Assembly: GCF_947036865.1 (NCBI RefSeq)
Contig: NZ_CAMQSF010000015.1
Coordinates: forward strand, 1-64,000
Reading direction: 5' to 3'
Source: an uncultured Caulobacter sp.
GTDB lineage: Bacteria > Pseudomonadota > Alphaproteobacteria > Caulobacterales > Caulobacteraceae
Length of the DNA stretch: 64,000 bases
The position numbers were made by a program, and so were the translations under genes. Positions 61,505-64,000 of the stretch are shown here, in pieces. The notes beneath the pieces were generated by a model. It was not told where the DNA came from. It saw nothing but the letters and a program-made list of their open reading frames with translations, and searched no databases. Every line of letters starts with the position of its first letter. Position 1 is the first letter of the stretch.

Positions 61505-63262
61505 TCAGCGTCCCTTGGGGCGTCCCGGACCGGTATTGCCGCGCACCGTGCGAGCGCCCGCCGTCGGGCGACGCGGCGTCGCCGCCTTGCCGCCGGCGGC
61601 CTTGGCGCCGACCTTGTAGCTGGGCGCGGCCTTCTTGGCGGTCTTGGGGCCCTTGGCCTTGACGGGCTTGACGGCGGCCTTGCCCGGTTCGGCGACGGCG
61701 CTTTCGGTCGGCGCGCCGGTCTTGGTGACGGTCGGCCCCTTCTTCTTGACCGGCTTCACGGCCGCCTTGCCCGGTTCGGGGAGCCCCGCTTCGGCGGCGG
61801 CCTTGGCGGCGGCCTCGTCGGCGAGGCGCTTGGACTTCTTGACCGTGTTGCGCGAGGCGCGGATGCGCTCTTCCTCACGCTCGCGGCGTTCGAACTCACG
61901 CTTGCCCCGGCCCGAGTGGCCCTTGGCCTCGCCCTCGGCATAGGGGTTGGCGCCCGACTTGATGGTGATGCGCAGCGGCACGCCCGGCAGGTCGAAGCTT
62001 TCGCGCAGGGAGTTGATCAGATAGCGCCGGTAGTGGTCGGGCATCTGGTCGGCGCGGCTGGAGAACAGCACGAAGGTCGGCGGGCGGGCCTTGGTCTGGG
62101 CCATGTACTTGGGTTTCACGCGGCGGCCGCTGACGGCGGGCGGCGGGTGTCGCTGCATCGCCATCTGCAGCCAGTCGTTCAGATCGCGGGTCTTGACCTT
62201 GGTCGACCAGTCCTTGTGGGTCTTGATCACCGCCGGCATCAGGTGACCGATGCCCTTGCCCGTCTCGCCGGACAGGGCCACGACCGGCGCGCCCCGCAGC
62301 TGGGGCAGCATGCGCTCAGCGTGCTCTCGGAAGGCGGCCAGGTGCGCGGCCTGGTCCTCGATCAGGTCCCACTTGGCCAGGACGAACACCACGGCCCGCC
62401 CTTCCCGCTCGGCGAGGTCGGCAATCTGCAGGTCCTGGATCTCGAACGGATGGGTGGCGTCCATCACCAGCAGCACCACCTCGGCGAAGGTGATGGCGCG
62501 GATGGTGTCCTGGGTCGACAGCTTCTCCAGCTTGTCCTGAACCTTGGCCTTGCGGCGCAGGCCGGCGGTGTCGACGAGGCGGATCTTGCGCCCGTCCCAT
62601 TCCCAGTCGACCGAGATGGAGTCGCGCGTGATCCCGGCCTCGGGGCCGGTCAGCAGGCGATCCTCGCCCAGCAGGCGGTTGACCAGGGTCGACTTGCCGG
62701 CGTTCGGACGGCCGATGATGGCGATGCGGATCGGCTTGGTGTCGTCGTCGAGATCCTCGTCGTCGGCCTGGGGCTCGAACGGCACCAGGGCCGCGTAGAG
62801 CTCGGCCATGCCCTCGCCGTGCTCGCCCGAGATCGGGATCGGCTCGCCCAGGCCTAGGCGGAACGCCTCGCCCGCGCCGACGTCGCCGGCCTTGCCCTCG
62901 GCCTTGTTGGCCGCGACGATCACCGGCTTGTCGCGCTTGCGCAGGATGGCGGCGAACACCTCGTCCAGCGGGGTCACGCCTTCGCGGGCGTCGAACACGA
63001 ACAGCGAGACGTCGGCCTCCTCTATGGCGGCCTCGGTCTGGGCGCGCATGCGGGCTTCCAGGCTGGAGTCGTCGACATCCTCGAAGCCGGCGGTGTCGAT
63101 CAGCTCAAGTTCCAGGTCGCCGATATTGCCGGCGGCGTAGCGGCGGTCGCGCGTGACGCCCGGCTGGTCGTCGACGATGGCCAGCTTCTTGCCGGCCAGA
63201 CGATTGAACAGCGTGGACTTGCCCACATTCGGGCGGCCGACGATGGCGAGTTTCAGAGGCAT
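61505..63262 (-). CDS. der: Ribosome biogenesis GTPase Der (EngA) with long basic tail
   Basis: A 585-residue GTPase needed for 50S assembly. Two G domains: GRPNVGKS (9-16) with DTAGFED and NKAE, then GRPNAGKS near 186 with DTAGLRR and KWD; a KH-like domain ends near residue 455 ([25 protein letters not shown]). Family length is normally about 440-490. The remaining 110 or so residues are Lys/Ala/Pro-rich with an internal repeat ([11 protein letters not shown] twice). The tail could contact rRNA, but that is inference. Confidence 0.95.
   Translation of the reverse strand: MPLKLAIVGRPNVGKSTLFNRLAGKKLAIVDDQPGVTRDRRYAAGNIGDLELELIDTAGFEDVDDSSLEARMRAQTEAAIEEADVSLFVFDAREGVTPLDEVFAAILRKRDKPVIVAANKAEGKAGDVGAGEAFRLGLGEPIPISGEHGEGMAELYAALVPFEPQADDEDLDDDTKPIRIAIIGRPNAGKSTLVNRLLGEDRLLTGPEAGITRDSISVDWEWDGRKIRLVDTAGLRRKAKVQDKLEKLSTQDTIRAITFAEVVLLVMDATHPFEIQDLQIADLAEREGRAVVFVLAKWDLIEDQAAHLAAFREHAERMLPQLRGAPVVALSGETGKGIGHLMPAVIKTHKDWSTKVKTRDLNDWLQMAMQRHPPPAVSGRRVKPKYMAQTKARPPTFVLFSSRADQMPDHYRRYLINSLRESFDLPGVPLRITIKSGANPYAEGEAKGHSGRGKREFERREREEERIRASRNTVKKSKRLADEAAAKAAAEAGLPEPGKAAVKPVKKKGPTVTKTGAPTESAVAEPGKAAVKPVKAKGPKTAKKAAPSYKVGAKAAGGKAATPRRPTAGARTVRGNTGPGRPKGR
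61648..61776 (-). repeat. Internal repeat in the der tail
   Basis: Two copies of a ~43-bp segment (about 61648-61690 and 61734-61776) encode [11 protein letters not shown] followed by a basic stretch. The DNA copies have diverged at several bases, so it is not a very recent duplication. Confidence 0.75.
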
Positions 63263-63296
63263 GGACGTCCAAGTAGTCGATTTTGGCCTTCACCGC

Positions 63297-63335
63297 AAAA
63301 GCGACGGCCCGGGACGGCTTTCACCATCCCGGGCC
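63297..63335 (-). terminator. Possible terminator between the bamB-like gene and der
   Basis: On the minus strand a 9-bp stem (GGCCCGGGA / TCCCGGGCC) with a 12-base loop is followed after five bases by TTTT. It lies after the bamB-like stop; the gap before the T-run makes it a weak call. Confidence 0.45.
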
Positions 63336-63379
63336 CGAAGGCGTTTGATTGTCTTTTCGGCCCCGCGGGGAGCCGACGA

Positions 63380-64000
63380 TCAGCGGATGGCGACCAGCTC
63401 GGCGTCGTCCGTGACCAAGTAGATCATGTTGCCCACCGCGATCGGGTTGATCAGGACGGGCGAGCCGATCTTCAGGCTCTTTTCCTTGGCGCCGGTCTTG
63501 GCGTTCAGGGCCACGGCCTCGCCGTCGCTGGACACCGTGATCAGACGGCCATTGGCCAAGATCGGGGTGGTCCACAGGCGCGGGTGCTTGGCGCGCTTCT
63601 TCTTCTGCTTCTTGGACAGGGCCTCGGTGTTGTTGAGGTCCTGGATCCAGTAGACCGAGCCGTTCTCGCGCGAGACGCAGATCACCTGGCCAGCCTTGTC
63701 GACGACATAGACGACGTCGCCGGCGGCCCAGGGCGTGGTGATGGCGGTCACCGGCAGGCTCCAGCGCGCCTGGCCCGTGCGCAGGTCGGTGGCGGCGAAG
63801 ACGCCCGAGTGGCTGACGGCGAAGACGTCGCCCTTGTAGATCACCGGGCGCCCCGGAATGTCGCGGATCTCGGACAGCGCGTTGGTGCGGCTGGCGCGGC
63901 TGAGCGCCTCGCTCCACAGGTCATTGCCGTTGGTGGCGCGCAGGGCGATCAGCTCGCCCGAGGCGAAGCCGGCGACCACGGTGTCGCCGCTGACGGCGGG
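63380..64000 (-). CDS. bamB: BamB-like PQQ beta-propeller protein (5' end outside window)
   Basis: The visible part is the C-terminal 206 residues or so of a beta-propeller with PQQ-like repeats: GELIALRATNGNDLWSEAL, GVFAATDLRTGQARWSLPV, GQVICVSRENGSVYWIQDL and GEAVALNAKTGAKEKSLKIGSP. The frame stays open to the window edge, so the listed ORF start at 63979 is internal. Placement upstream of der is the usual bamB-der arrangement, supporting a role as the BAM complex lipoprotein. The signal and lipobox cannot be seen. A lysine-rich insert (KKQKKKRAKHPR) interrupts one blade. Confidence 0.85.
   Translation of the reverse strand, partial: PAVSGDTVVAGFASGELIALRATNGNDLWSEALSRASRTNALSEIRDIPGRPVIYKGDVFAVSHSGVFAATDLRTGQARWSLPVTAITTPWAAGDVVYVVDKAGQVICVSRENGSVYWIQDLNNTEALSKKQKKKRAKHPRLWTTPILANGRLITVSSDGEAVALNAKTGAKEKSLKIGSPVLINPIAVGNMIYLVTDDAELVAIR

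Overview
This is an ordinary-density chromosomal window from a GC-rich alphaproteobacterium, almost certainly Caulobacter or a very close relative. Three things suggest this: the gene order (hdaA-ppk-ppx, lptF-lptG-lptD-surA-pdxA-rsmA, fabD-fabG-acpP-fabF-mltG-yicC-gmk, rpsF-rpsR-rplI, alr-radA-cvpA-purF); candidate CcrM (GANTC) and CtrA (TTAA-N7-TTAA-like) sites in intergenic DNA; and intergenic palindromic repeats arranged as facing pairs. No rRNA, tRNA, CRISPR array, insertion sequence or prophage was seen. The genus call is inference from sequence and context, not a database match.

Layout. Bases 1-625 hold no convincing gene but carry two long inverted-repeat pairs. Bases 626-2401 are a visibly AT-rich island with one gene, a DUF262 protein fused to an AlbA/Schlafen-like C-terminal domain; it is the best candidate for an acquired, perhaps defensive, gene. 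Bases 2601-7343 hold hdaA, ppk and ppx (replication control and polyphosphate). Bases 7501-14383 hold a small membrane protein, a serine hydrolase, RNase D, purM-purN, a MarR regulator overlapping a convergent DUF6894-like gene, a DUF1275 membrane protein and ndk. Bases 14477-20427 hold an ABC-F protein, a hypothetical gene, a cytochrome c, a MASE1 hybrid kinase and an I78-type lipoprotein. Bases 20424-30640 hold holC and pepA (minus strand), then the plus-strand outer-membrane assembly cluster lptF-lptG-lptD-surA-like with pdxA and rsmA.

Bases 30646-40685 hold an acetyltransferase, an HWE-type kinase, two small membrane proteins, and the minus-strand fatty-acid/cell-wall run fabD to gmk with a methyltransferase gene inside it. 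Bases 40850-44643 hold an exported peroxiredoxin, a membrane AraC-type regulator, a fatty-acid-hydroxylase-like enzyme and two exported proteins of unknown role. Bases 44880-54363 hold ribosomal genes with a structured leader, a TonB-dependent receptor, dnaB, a LysR/esterase divergent pair, marC and alr. Bases 54436-64000 hold radA-cvpA-purF, a BASS transporter, an SDR enzyme, a soluble PAS chemoreceptor with a CheR-docking tail, der with a long basic tail, and the 3' part of a bamB-like gene cut by the window edge.

Most of the window is housekeeping. The less explained features are the DUF262-AlbA gene, three families of paired palindromic repeats (two pairs sit inside the purM-purN and fabD-fabG gene runs), the rpsF leader with two conflicting helices, the MarR/DUF6894 overlap, the Der tail, and small membrane-protein genes, one of which the ORF track missed.
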